Origin: Cubamyces lactineus | Taxonomy: Eukaryota > Basidiomycota > Agaricomycetes > Polyporales > Polyporaceae | Assembly (NCBI GenBank): GCA_022376465.1 | Contig: JACDTU010000002.1 | Coordinates: forward strand, 1,116,001-1,180,000 | Direction of reading: 5' to 3' | DNA length: 64,000 bases | Shown: positions 1-11,891 of the stretch, one piece after another | How positions within the stretch are numbered: position 1 is the stretch's first letter | How the letters are laid out: each line of letters opens with the position of its first letter | Translations under genes and position numbers: made by a program | Notes under the pieces: generated by a model | The model's database searches: none | What the model was told of the DNA's origin: nothing | What the model saw: the letters and a program-made list of their open reading frames with translations, nothing else

Positions 1-3000
1 TGTCTCGACGCGCAGTGCCTCGAGCATGGGCATAGTCATACGTTGTTGTCGCAAAGAGAGATCCCCCGCCCTTGTGCCGCCGTTCTATTTCGTCGCGTGA
101 GTAGAGTGTATGCTATATACTCGAAGGACTCCTACCTCGCGCCATCTCCCACGCACGACTTTGAAGAGTTCTTCTCGGTACCAGAAGAGCTCGCGCTGTG
201 CTCTCTCTTCCGCAGGGCTCAGCTTTGATGTCGAGACAACGTACTGACGATCGGACAGCATGGGAATGGGTTGCGATACGTGCTCCTCAGACAAGGATAT
301 CTTCTTGACTGGGAGGACGACCCTGATGGTCCCCTGGTAAGCACTACACCCCGACATCCCTAGGCGAAGTAACATACCGTGAGGTAGAGCCTGGTGGTAC
401 CAAAGAAGTGATGGAGGCATGCTCAACACCTGCGTGCAGACGTCGTAAGGATTGGAGCGAATCCATAGCAACAGCTCCTTACCCTCTTGGTTTCTTTCGA
501 AGGTTACCTCGAAGGGTAGGCCATAGGTGTTCCGCACTTCAATCGAGAAGATGCACCAGTCCGCGATGTCGCCTACGTGTAGTAGCGCTTTCCGTGCCTT
601 GGCCTCTGGGGATGTTTCGTCAAAATCGTCGTCCGCCGATATCGTAGTCGTGGCGCCGGTATATGACAGGATGTCCATCCCTTGGCATTCCAACATGTGA
701 TAGACCGTAACGAGCACGGGGTAGGACAGTTGTCTTGTATAGAACACTTCCGATGGTTCCTGGAGGCGATCTTGTGGACGATGCACGAAGGCATACGACA
801 CATGAATCGCCCCGCTCGTGCTAATGACAGCATGAGCTCGGCGAAATGAGCAACGACAAGTCATAAATGGCTCACCATCCGACTTTGCCAAAGCAGTTGA
901 CAGTAATGACCCTCTTGTGGCCAGGGTCGATCTTTTGTGGCTCGTGCTCACTGTCCCAAGTGAAGACAGGTCGATGGACGAGGTCGTACTCCGTCTCATA
1001 CGTGTCGAAGACCGACAGTTCGCCTTCCGCGAGGGCTTGCTGCGCAGGTGCTATCGTCGAGTCGTCGAATGTCAAGCGGATGAGGTCCACTGGTAACGAC
1101 GAGACGTTCTCGAGGGTGATGCGAATGGTAGACCTGTCGCACATGTTGAGCAATATACCCCTATCGCGTCGTAGAACGCAGCTCACATCTCGCCATTGTA
1201 GAGCATGACAGCTCCGTGCGTAAGCGACGTCCGCCTGATCCGCAATAGCGGTTGTTCTGGGACAACCGTGCACTCCAGAAAGCGGACCGTCTTCTTGGCC
1301 GCGGCGGTCGTTGTCGTCCCCACTTGCGCGCTACCCCTCTTACTTGACTTTTCCCAGTAGCGCGAGTCGAGTCCAGCATGCTTGGATCGGCCGACCTCGC
1401 ATTCGAGTGCGCTACGCCGGCGTGACCGCCGTTCCTCTTCCTCCTCTGTTGACAGAGGGAGTACGAACTCTCGTGCGGCACCTCCGGGGGCTTGGACAAT
1501 GCAACCACGAATGACGAGTGTACCAGGCTCCGAAGCCTTGCCGGAGATAGTCACGGGGTGGTAGGAGTTTGCTGGGACAACTACTGGTGATGCCTTTGAC
1601 ACGAACGACACGCCCGAAGTGCTGAACGAGTGTCAGGATTAGATATGACTGCGCATTTTCGAGGTATGAGACCAACGCATACCTGAGCTGCAGGCTCTGC
1701 AGGTCCAAGTCGAAGACGTATGGATTCTGCAACGTGATCACTAGATCGAACGGTTCGTTTTGCACGAGGACCGTCTTGGCCTATGAAAACAAGAGTCAGG
1801 GTCCAGTCCGGAGTTGAACGTTAGGGGAGGGCGTGACCTGTCCTGACATTAACTTCCTCGGGTTGTACAAGAACGGATCCTTGACCCCCGCGAGGATAGA
1901 CGTCGTCCCTGCCGCGGCCTGTGATAAGATGGACAGAGGCTTCTCGATGGGCACTCGTACAAGAGGCAACCTTCGACGTTCGGTTAGTAGGACTTTCGAA
2001 GGGCGAACTGCTGAAACTTACGGCAGGATCTCGATGCTGACGACGGGTTTACCAGACCAGTAATCCATCGCTCGTCGATCCCCTCTCCGTTTCGCCGTCA
2101 AGAGCGCTCTAGACGCAGTGCTGTATAGATGGTGCTGGTCGCCTGGACTCATCACAGGGTGCAACAGCTTCAGCGAGGACAGGGAGAATTGCGCCACAGC
2201 GGGGTAGTCTGAAATCGATCAATGAAGTGCCTGGGCAGTGGCCAACCAACCCTCTTACCAGGAAGAGCCTCGGCAACAGCGATTGCTTCTCGAATAATGC
2301 CAATCTGGAGCTCAGGCCAGCCGAACGGTTCCCGCGCAGATTGTAGCAGGTCGTCGTCCAATTCTGCGTCCTCTAACGCTTGTGACTGCTCGCTGTCGCG
2401 GTTAGGGGTGTTCATGTCCACTAGCTTGACGGCCTCCAGGTCGACACCATGTACCCTGCAGACATGCTTCACAATACGCAAGATACTCTCGTTCCCCTCT
2501 GTCCGTTCGTTCTCCCTGATACCTACCGTTCCCTGCGCTGCGTTTCCGCCCAGAGACGAATTGCGAGCGGTCAGACCAGCACTGAGCACACGCGCGCTCC
2601 CAGCAGCTCTCTCGTCGCGTCCGCATACAACGAGGTCCATGATGCAGCCGAGCACCTCACGCAACAGGTACGCCTCCTTGCGCACATGCCCAAGAGCGCC
2701 ATACATCGCGGCCATGCACTCGAGTGTACGCACCCGTTCCCTTGCATCGAGGTGCAAAAGCCACGGCCCGTGCGCCTGGGACAACGATGCGGCAATCTGG
2801 GCGCGGGTAATTCCCGTGATAGACGTGAGGCGTTCGAGGGCAGCGTAACTGTTGCGCGCGCTGGACGCAGAGGTTGGACTAGCGTTATTGGGGAGGGTAG
2901 CCGGTAGGAACGGAGATGGGCCGGGTTGGATCATGGCGGTGAAGGCGAGGGGTCCCCAGCCCTTGGAAGACCAGACGGAATAGAGGAGTGTACTATGTCG

Positions 3001-4419
3001 CAAGACTGAAGAGCAATAAAGATACGCAAGAAGAGAAAGGGTGGCTTCCGGTTCGGAGGTGGGGGTCGTCTTCTGATACAGAGCAATTGCTTGATTCAGC
3101 TTGTCCACGATATCCGCCCAGGGGTCCTTGTCGCCGGAGGTGCCATTCTACTGACACCATGAGTTTGTCTGTAACTGCCATGAGAGAATTCAGCAAGTAC
3201 GAACCACCCCATGGGTAGAAGCCCAGCCCTCCACGACCGGAATCGTAGCAAGGCCTTCTAAAGCTGAAGCATGCCAGGGCGCGTCGTTGGGACCCTTGAA
3301 CAGCACAATGGCCTCTGTGTACCTGTTTGCACTTCGTAACTTGTTACCGAGAGGTTTTGTGCTGGGTACGACTTACCAGATAGATGCCTCCTCTAATCGC
3401 CCTGCCAGAAGGAAGAAATCTGCCAAAACCTTGAATAATCTACCATGAGAAGACGCTGCCCCTATTGTTGTCGGCCGTTTCTTGTGGGGCAGCGCAGGGC
3501 TCATAGGGAGGCTAGAGTGACGACTCGGCAACAAACCTGGGCCCATGGTCGAATTCCTCTTGAGGCCAAGTGGGCTCTTCGATCGTAGCGCAGGGGATGT
3601 TAGCTCAGGCTGGCTATTGTGGGATGGCAGGAGCGGGAGGGAGTCCCGACGCGGTTCGTCATCAAGCGAGCGGGGCAACTCAGAAGACGGCGGCAGCACT
3701 GGAAAGAGCGTCGCGTTCAGATACTCATTACCGAGAGGGCTCTCCAGTGTTTGCATCTACCTGGGGAATCAAAACTAGAGCGGAACGGAGTGGAAGTGGA
3801 AGCACAAACCACGGTTGCGAGCTCTACAAGCACCTTCGAGCAGAGATCAGCAATGAGTGTGCCCACATAGGTCTTCTTATGACCCATCACGCTCGGGATG
3901 ACCACAAGACCAGGGAAGTGGTCCCCGAGGTTGATATTGGTGGTACTGTCACTCTCCTCGAAAACAAAGCAATTGCTTGCCAGAGGAAACATAGATTCTT
4001 GAGGAAAGACTTCGTGCAGTGAAGTCTGGAAGTGGGTGAGGATGGTCGCCAGAGAATCATTCTCGCCGCATGACGCAATGCCGATCACGACCAGAGGGAA
4101 GTCGGAGGTGCGGAAGAGCGACAGAGGCGCATGGGAGTCGGGCGGAGGATGTGAGGGGTAGGCCAGATGCAAATATCCACTGGCTAGCTGGTGATTTGGC
4201 ATAAACCGAGCTGCGTACGAAATGAGCGCGGCCTTCGGACATGGGAACGAGAGACGTACATCGCTCGTCCTTGACATCTGTGGTTATGTCCCCCAGACGG
4301 ACAGAGTCAATGCTCCTGATGTCCTGGGCCCATCTCTCAAAGGTCGCTTTACGGATGTTGCCAACAGGGAGGAGAAGAATTCGGATCTGCGCGAGAGATG
4401 CATAGGTGAAAGGATCCAT
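1..4419 (-). CDS. TRS120: TRAPPII complex subunit TRS120 (3' end cut by window edge)
   Basis: Large subunit of the TRAPPII tethering/GEF complex that acts at the late Golgi on Rab11/Ypt31-type GTPases. The N terminus, from the ATG at 4419-4417, reads MDPFTYASLAQIRILLLPVG followed by a stretch ending SIDSVRLGDI, which I recognise as the conserved Trs120/TRAPPC9 start. Further exons carry the helical middle region (near 2170-3200, with LLAYLYCSSVLRHSTLLYSVW and later GHVRKEAYLLREV) and beta-rich C-terminal segments (EPFDLVITLQNPYVFDLDLQ near 1700; DWCIFSIEVRNTYGLPFEVTF near 500). An earlier in-frame GTG at 4428 is not needed. The reading frame is broken by several short introns. The gene runs off the left edge, so the last exon(s) and stop are missing. 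It is divergent from PIK1. Family assignment is firm; individual internal exon joins were not all resolved. Confidence 0.9.
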
Positions 4420-4851
4420 GCAGCGCACGTCCCTAGTCTCCGGAAGCTCAGGACAGCAGCTGCTAGCGGAGGTTTATGCGAGTTTTTGTGGTTAATATGC
4501 TACGTCGTCAGAGAGCAGTGTTCATGCGAGTCGTGGCTAATCGTGGGCGTGGTATACGGCGGAGGTCCCCGAGAGAGCGTAGCACGGTGGAGGTCAGTAG
4601 AGCGGTACGAGCGGTCAAGGCACGGAGGCGCCCGATGAGCGAGTACGCGTGTCTGGGGAATCTGAGATCGGAAGGCGGGATCTGCGAATACGTCGCGTGT
4701 CCTCCCAACTCATCCTCTCCGCCACGGGCACCGTCCCTCTCGTGCTCTCGGACACGGGCCACCCCCCGCTTACCACCGTCAAAGTCTCTCTCGCCCACAG
4801 GTCGGCCGTAGCGGTCGTCTGCTCCGGGGCAAGCCTCGTCTTGCTCTCCCC
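4420..4851. promoter_or_regulatory. Shared divergent promoter of TRS120 and PIK1
   Basis: The 432 bp between the two divergent start codons must hold both promoters. It contains no supported coding exon: the short plus-strand frames here (for example from the ATG at 4635) are out of frame with PIK1 and look like leader sequence. One ACGCGT lies at 4645-4650, which is not remarkable alone. No clear TATA box was seen. Confidence 0.55.
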
Positions 4852-7800
4852 ATGTCGCATGCCCTCCTCCTCCGCCTCTTTCTCTCTCCGTCATTCTTCT
4901 CCGTGCATGTCGCCCTTCAATATCTCAGGATTTATGCGGACAACATTGGAATCACCTACTACTTGACCAGGCGGCTTAGGGAGCTTGATACCCAGGATCT
5001 CCGTGAAGTATGGGGATTTGTATGGTGAACTAGTACCGCTTGATCCACCCCCATACCAGTGCTAACGGCGTGGGGATGCAGCCACCTTCTCGTGACGAGA
5101 CCTACGCGATCTAAGGCCTTGGAGAGTTTCGTGGTCGAGATCTCCCACAAGTCTACCCATATCGCCATGCTGGTACGTCGGGTTCCTGGAATGCGTATAA
5201 TCGAGTGCTGAAGGGACTAGACATTATGGTACATGCAAGCGTACCTCAAAGACCTTGCCCAGCCTCGCTCGAATCCAGTCTCGTTCCTCATATGCCAACG
5301 GATGCTCCATGAGTGCCACGAAATCATCTTTGGCGATTTGACCGGCCAGTCGTCGAACCCGTACTCCTCTCTCAGTCTCCCAGGGCAACTCCGGCCTTTC
5401 CGGAGGAAGGTCAGGCCACATTTGGAACCCGCACTGGTCGGTATAGGCATGGTGCTGGCGGGAGCGCCCGGGATGCCCCAACTCACCGGCATTATGGGCC
5501 CAGTAGCAATTGAGCAGGGTCGCGTTGATGAGCAGGGTCAAGACATCAAGAGCATAGAAAGGAATGATGAGGATGGCATCGTACGCACAGTGTCTATACA
5601 GTCAACCGCGGAGAGCATAGGCGACGATGAAGATTCAGTAGATTCGCCGGACCCTAACATACAGGAACATCCGGAGACCGTTGATCCCCCTCGCAAACTG
5701 ACCAATGTGGCTGGCCGAACTTCCCGGAGACAAACTATCGCTGCTCAGACGAGCCCAGCTCTCCCACTTCACCTACGCGACATCAGGAAATCCCGGATGT
5801 CAGAGGATCCATTCGGACAGGACGATTCACCGCCTGTCCAGTCTACTGCATCCGCCTCCCCCTTCCAGTCGACGCCCTCATTTCCTTCACGACACCCCTA
5901 TAGGCCAAACAGTTTGCCAACTGCAGATCTTTTGTTGCAGAAGTACGACTTTGCAGCGCAGATGCACCTCTTGCGTTCGCATTATTGTAGTTCGGAGGTG
6001 CGTAGCGCTTACCTCGATTGTTGGTTACACGAAGGTGAGCGTGCATGCAGGTCCAATTCATCTTGGCGTTGGAGAATATATGCAACAAGCTCTTGGTTGT
6101 CCCGAAGCCCGCCCGTGTGAGCGCACTACGGGCGGAACTGACAGGCCTCAACCACATGCTCCCGGCGGAGGCAAGTGCAATACACGCACTTCGCGGGCGC
6201 GCGACTAACGCCGTTTCTATAGGTTTGCATGCCAATGTGGTGCACGTCTTCAGATGCCCCACAGCCACCGAACAATATCCCGCAACCACACCACAGAATC
6301 GTCCGAATACCTCCGGGCGAGAGCGTGGTGCTGAACTCCGCCGAACGGGCGCCCTACTTGCTGCTCATAGAGATCCTGCACAACGATCTCGATTTCGACC
6401 CTAACAAACGGGCCAACAAGGAGATCCTGAAGAAGATTGTCGTGAAGGAGAACGAGTCGAAGGGGGCATCCCGGGACCTGGTGTCGTTCACCAAGAGCGA
6501 ATCCCACCCCAAGCCTTCGGTGTTGATTCCCATCCATGTCAACGGCTCTGAGGCGGCACTCGGCCATGACGCAGGGGACGCTGAGGGGCCGGAGTCCGAG
6601 CCCCAGGTTGTTTCGCCATCTGTCGTCTCTCCATCCTCGCCCGCTGGTGAGGAGGAGGAAGAAATTGACCTTGTAGAACAGCTCTATGGCACGGAGAGCA
6701 CCCTCCGCGCCAACGAGATGGACCTCTCGGACTCAATCGTCCTCCCGCCTCCTCCGAAGAACAAGGAACTCGACATGGCGACATGGTCACGGACCTCGTC
6801 AAACCCTGACACCCCTTTCCTCGACAAGCACGATCCGTTCAGCGCGCATACCCCCTCTCTCGGTATACCCCCCTCCATACGTGGCACACCGCAGATGCCT
6901 CCTGTCAACGAACCCGGTCCCCTCTCGCGCCAGCAGAGTCAAGGGCCGGCGACCCGCGTGCTGTCCCTCGACGAGTACTCCGAACGGATGCGCACGGCGG
7001 CGGTCATGCTCGCACAACTGAACGCGAGTCTCGTGCGGGAACCCGTCACAGCGGTAACCGCCCCCGGTATGCCCCCACCTCCCCCAGAACCCTCCATGCT
7101 CGGCGCGCCTCTACGCTGGCTCCCCGGCACGAGTTGGCTAACGGGTGCATCCGCGAACGGAAGTACCCAGCCGCCCGGCGCTGGTCCATCGACGGAACCT
7201 ACAGCCCCAGTACCGATGCGCATGAAGCTGCAGCCAGCGGAGGCGGCGGCAATCCGGGACCGCATCATGGAGGAGATGCTGGCACTGGAGGAGGAGCGGA
7301 TGGCGCGGATGCGCGAGAACGGTGTGAACGAGAGCTCGTTGCGGATCAGTCCTGTGGATGGGGACATGAAGACCGCCGAGGATGAGGGCATCATCAGGAG
7401 AGAGCTGAGCAAGGCTGACCCGTCTGCTGTGGTGTTCAGCGAGTCGTGGGCGGCGAAGAAGGTTAGCTTTGACATGGTGGAAATGCCTGTTAATCTGGCT
7501 GATCATGTGGCAAATAGGCTCGTGTACGACAAGCCTCGCCATACGGTCACTTAGGTAAGTCTCTTGGAACCTAGTCAAAGGCTAACTGTCTCACCACGAT
7601 CGCGAAATAGCAAACTGGGACTGTGTGTCAGTAATTGTCAAGACCGGCGGTGACCTTCGACAAGAGCAGCTCGCTGTTCAGCTGATCCAGGAGTTCGAGA
7701 AGATCTGGAAGGAAGAGAACTGCCAGTGCTGGGTACGATAGTACGTGGTATGATATTTTTGCGGCATGAGATGGTCTTAAGTGTCCTTGCAGCTTCCGAA

Positions 7801-8721
7801 TACTTATCACTGGCAACTCTTCCGGGCTGGTGGAGACCATCACCGACGCCGTCTCGATACACTCCATCAAGAAGGCTGAGTATGCGCGGAGGTTAGCTGA
7901 GGGCCGGTTCGGGCACGTCACCCTGCTCGACCATTTCAAGACGGTAAGAACATCCCACACTACCACATTCTACGTCCTTTTCATCTTCCACACTGTACAA
8001 CAGACCTACGGCGACCCCTCCTCCGCGAAGTTCGTCCGCGCGCAGCGTAACTTCGCCAAGTCGCTCGCGGGCTACTCCCTCGTCACGTACCTGCTGCAGA
8101 TCAAGGACCGGCACAACGGCAACATCCTCCTCGACCGCGACGGGCACCTCATCCACATCGACTTTGGCTTCATGCTCTCCAACTCGCCCGGCAACATTGG
8201 CTTCGAGGCTGCCCCGTTCAAGCTCCCGCTCGAGTATATCGAGGTCCTCGGCGGGCTTGACGGTCCCGCCTATCGTGAGTTCCGGAAGCTGTTCAGGGAG
8301 GGCTTCGACGCTGCCCGCAAGCATTGCGACCGGATCGTCAGTGAGTACTCTGCTTTTTTTTTTTTTTTCTTTTTTCTCCCTTTCTTGAGGAGGTCGGCTC
8401 CCTCCTGCCAGGCACATCAGTCTAATTATGATCCTTCGTGCAGCGTTGGTCGAGCTCATGCAGAAGGACTCGTCCCTACCGTGCTTCGCCGCGTTCGGCG
8501 AGCAGACGGCGTCGCAGCTACGCGACCGCTTCCAGCAAGGCCTCACCCAGTCGGCGGTTGAGGAGCACGTACAGCGGCTCATTGACACGTCGCTGGGATC
8601 GAACTGGACTAGGCTGTATGACTCGGTACGTGGTCCTTCGAAGCGATCAGTTTGTGTATTGGATGCTAAGACGGTGCTCGCATAACAATAGTATCAGTAT
8701 TACTCGCAGTCAATCCTATGA
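4852..8721 (+). CDS. PIK1: Phosphatidylinositol 4-kinase PIK1
   Basis: Type III PI 4-kinase (beta class) that makes PI4P on the trans-Golgi and in the nucleus. My exon model is 4852-5024, 5082-5172, 5221-5997, 6051-6170, 6223-7461, 7518-7554, 7611-7740, 7793-7943, 8004-8340, 8444-8625 and 8692-8721. It sums to 3267 nt, an intact 1088-residue frame. The N terminus (LRIYADNIGITYYLTRRLRE, then SFLICQRMLHECHEIIFGD) is the lipid-kinase-unique helical domain. A Ser/Pro-rich linker follows. The C-terminal catalytic domain has VSVIVKTGGDLRQEQLAVQL, the catalytic loop DRHNGNILLD and the activation segment HIDFGFMLSNSPG. The start was chosen because LLLRLFLSPSFFSVHVALQY is the expected family start. 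The intron at 6171 has a GC donor. The tiny 37-nt exon 6 restores ASPYGHL-ANWD, a conserved join. Confidence 0.96.
6171..6222 (+). other. GC-AG intron in PIK1
   Basis: The exon ends CCGGCGGAG and the intron begins gcaagt, the usual form of a GC donor. It ends tttctatag, with a gactaac branch site in between. Its 52 nt length matches neighbouring introns. Joining here gives LPAE-VCMPMW, the expected PIK1 protein. No GT donor nearby gives an open frame through this conserved segment. Confidence 0.85.
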
Positions 8722-8956
8722 CAGTCGTTCAATGGACACCAGCGCTATAAGTGTTCGTATGCTATGCGCCGCACCGCGGCCCTCTATGTGCACGGCTGCT
8801 TCTGCTTCCGATCGCAGCGGCATACAGGCTGCACCAATACAGCGGCTTCTCAACACAATCCCACGCAGAAGGTGCACGGTCGCGACGATGAAGCAAGGGG
8901 GGATAAATACTGTACGGAGGAGGATACACATGAACACACGCGCCGACGGGAGCGGC

Positions 8957-10794
8957 TCACGCGAAGAGGGCATCGTAGCGCTTGAGGCAGCTGTACCACT
9001 CGTAATCTGTAGTAATAGCGTAATGTCAGTCTCTGGGAGTGGATGGAGGAGCTAGGATTTGTTGGGAGCAGCGGCCAACACTCACCGAAGTTTTCTTTGG
9101 GATTGCACCAGCATTTGCCCTTCTTGTGCAGGTCGCCTTGTGGGCAGTGTTGGAAGGGGTTGTGGCGGTATCCTGATGGGCAGATCGCGGTCAGTGAAGC
9201 CGTCTCGGTTGGACAGCCATTCGCAAGAGGCCACGTACCAATATCATTGAAAAAGTGGATCTGGTCCTTCTTCGCAAAGAGCGCCGCGCCAATGCTGTGC
9301 ACGGGCGCATCTCCCCATCGCTGCCCAGACCTTGTCAATCATCCGTTTACTCAGCGTGTTCGATGGTCGAGGCCTACCTCATAGTAGAACCCGCCCTTCT
9401 CGTCGAGGAAGTCGAAGAACTTGGAGTACGCCTCGCCCCGCCAAAAGTCGAGATCACCGATCTCGAAGTTACTCCAGACTAGCGTCGACGAATGGCCGAT
9501 GTTAAGTCAGTAGCACTAGCCTCTGGAGCGATTCAGACGTACAGTGACAGTTGTTGTAGGTCTCGCCGCCGTCATCAGAGATGAAACGCATGGCGCTGTC
9601 CGGGTCGACAAGATCGGGGTTGGCGTTGATGAACTCTGTGGTGCGATGAGTAACGCCAAGATCGAACATGAACCCAAAGACGGACCTTTGACTGAATCCC
9701 AGAGCGTAGGAATGGTGGCGGGATACTCGTACAAGGATACGGTGAAGCCTGCAGAAGAAGGACATCGGTAAATAGACCTCAGGAGAGCCATGCCTCTACA
9801 TACCGTAGACTTTCTTCTGGTCTTCCATGAGCAAGAACGGCTGTTGGGCGACGCGTCAGACTGGTGCAATAGTACAACCTCTGTAATGTACATACGTCGT
9901 AGTGCAAGTCACAGAAGAAAGTGACATCGGGTCTATACCAGCATGAGCAACAGCTAATTCGCTTCAGTGCATGCGACTTACTCGACACGCCAGTAGTACT
10001 TGTACTTTGCAAGCAATTCTTGCCTGTAGAAGAACTATTGGCCCTTAGCACCATGCTTGCCTTGACATTCTTAGATTCAGTGAGTGCTCACGCCCGAATT
10101 GAACCGGCACATGTTGCGGTAGGCCACACTTCCGCCATATATGACGTTGTTCTGCACCATCTTCTTGCGTTCCTCTGCAGCGCGGGTCTCGTCAATCCAA
10201 TCAGGTTGAACCCAATCCTTCTTCGGTATAAGGCCAAACTCGATCTTCGCGTCTGTGAGAGCTGATACGCGTCTGGCCAGAGCAAGTCAATACGACAGCT
10301 TACACTGAAGCCGACGACGGGCTTACTCCTTGAACTCATCCGAGAATGGTTCCTCGTTCAAGAAGACGTAGGGGTACTGGAACTCCTTGTTGAAACGGTC
10401 CTCTAGAGAGTGGATTCAATATAGTCCACCGGGGATATGTGGATGTACTAACCGACTTGCTTCATGCTCATCACAACACCGTTCAGGTCTCCGTTGCGGG
10501 CCAAAAGGACGAAAGTAGCGTTCGCTCGGCGCCCTTGGACAGGTGGAGTAGGTGGGACGTAGTACTCTTCTGGCACACCGTTCTTGTACGGCGGTTGAGA
10601 CGAGGAGCCGCCAAACTGTTCGGAGAGACGGGATAGGGATGTTGCGCGGCCGTACTCCTCGTGCGAGAAGCTAAGGATAAAGTGCAAACTGATCTACGTG
10701 TCTGGGGTCAGGACGAGAGGGAGCTGCGGAGAACGAGGAGGGTGCTTACAATGATGGCCAGCACCAATACCACATAACGCATAGGCGTCATCAT
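8957..10794 (-). CDS. Golgi alpha-1,2-mannosyltransferase, GT15 (KRE2/MNT1/KTR family)
   Basis: Type II membrane enzyme of the Golgi that transfers mannose from GDP-mannose to O-linked and N-linked glycans. The short first exon (10750-10794) encodes the cytoplasmic/signal-anchor start MMTPMRYVVLVLAII. A stem follows and then the catalytic domain: [113 protein letters not shown], and a C terminus ending ECYSCLK-like (YEWYSCLKRYDALFA). [15 protein letters not shown] and the RHNPFQHCPQGD stretch are hallmarks of GT15. At least six short introns are visible. I do not choose between KRE2, MNT1 and KTR names. The gene is convergent with PIK1, 235 bp apart. Confidence 0.93.
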
Positions 10795-11461
10795 CTTGTG
10801 CGACGGTGGTGCGCCTCTGGGAGGCTGCGTGGGGAGTGGACGGGTGCTGGGAGGAGGAAAGCAAGGAGAGACAGAAGTGAGAAGGAGAAGAAGGAATGCA
10901 GTTAACTACCGTCAGACACGGCGCCTCATCTCTATTGGAGTAGCATGATCGGCGTCTAGTGCGGGGTCCGGCGTGCTGCGCCTTCGCCGTCGGGCGCCAA
11001 GCCCTTTCTACTAAGTACGTGCATGTGGCTGCCGTAATTCGTGCTTTTCTTCGCCGGCCTCAACGCATGCTCAGCTCTTTCTATCGCCGTCTTGCAGCTC
11101 AATAATGTCGACGCTGTATATAGATAAGTCGAGATAAACTTTCCACACGAAAATGTACCTATACACGCACTGGTCACCCACGGGTAGGAGACCATGTCCG
11201 GAGCCGATACGTCTCTTCCCGCCGCCCAGGAGGATGGCGAGCATCATCGCTTCGCAAACATTGCTGTTGCTGCTCCCACTCACACCGTACGGCCCGAAAC
11301 CTCGTCTAAAATGCAGTTTCTCATGCCCGTGGAACGTGAGACGTCACATCCCGGCTGCCGGTCCACACCTTCAGTCAAGGGTGCTTCGCGGCGTAAATAA
11401 ACCCTCCAGCGTGCGGCTAATCAGCATATCCCTCTTTCACGGTAGAAGGAGCGAAAAAAAG
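10795..11461. other. Intergenic region, no gene seen
   Basis: This is the 5' flank of the mannosyltransferase gene and the 3' flank of the tRNA gene. Only short frames without family resemblance are present. The part nearest 10794 is pyrimidine-rich on the coding strand, as is common for fungal leaders. Confidence 0.5.
11454..11460 (-). terminator. RNA polymerase III terminator of tRNA-Val
   Basis: A run of seven T on the minus strand (seven A on the plus strand) begins one base past the discriminator of the tRNA gene. This is the normal Pol III termination signal. Confidence 0.85.
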
Positions 11462-11556
11462 TGGTTCGATCCGGGCTCGAACCGGAGACCTCCTGTGCAC
11501 TTGTCCTTCAAGAGGAACTGTGAGACAGACGTGATAACCAACTACACCATCGAACC
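11462..11556 (-). tRNA. tRNA-Val(CAC), intron-containing
   Basis: On the minus strand the acceptor stem GGTTCGA (11556-11550) pairs with TCGAACC (11469-11463), with discriminator A at 11462. The D arm is GTG...CAC around TAGTTGGTTAT. The anticodon stem TCTGT pairs with ACAGG (one G-T pair), with loop CT-CAC-A giving anticodon CAC (valine, GUG codons). The T arm is TCCGG-TTCGAGC-CCGGA. About 21 extra bases sit just after position 37 of the anticodon loop, where nuclear tRNA introns occur. The A box (TGGTGTAGTTGG) and B box (GGTTCGAGCCC) match the Pol III consensus. Confidence 0.93.
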
Positions 11557-11891
11557 GTTGTTGAGGTGCTAAGCATCACAACCACAGACACCCAACACAT
11601 CTCTGGTATACCGGCCTTAGCTCGTCATGGACGTCGACTGCCATAGGGCTCTAGCTTTTGAAACACTCAGATTACACAGATGATATGATACATCCTGCAC
11701 TAGCGAAAGCTGTAGCGACGACATAGAGATACATTTACATAGCAGGTGCATGCATAGATAACACGAACAATTCTACCTAACCAGAGGATGTGGGGAAGGA
11801 GGAAGGGTAAAGGGGGGAGGGGAGTGTCAATAACTAATGAAGCCATTCATATCACCTATACCTATCCAAATGTCCGCAGTACTCCTTGGGG
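11557..11891. other. Intergenic region, no gene seen
   Basis: This is the tRNA 5' flank and the 3' flank of the large disordered-protein gene. I see nothing else in it. Confidence 0.5.
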
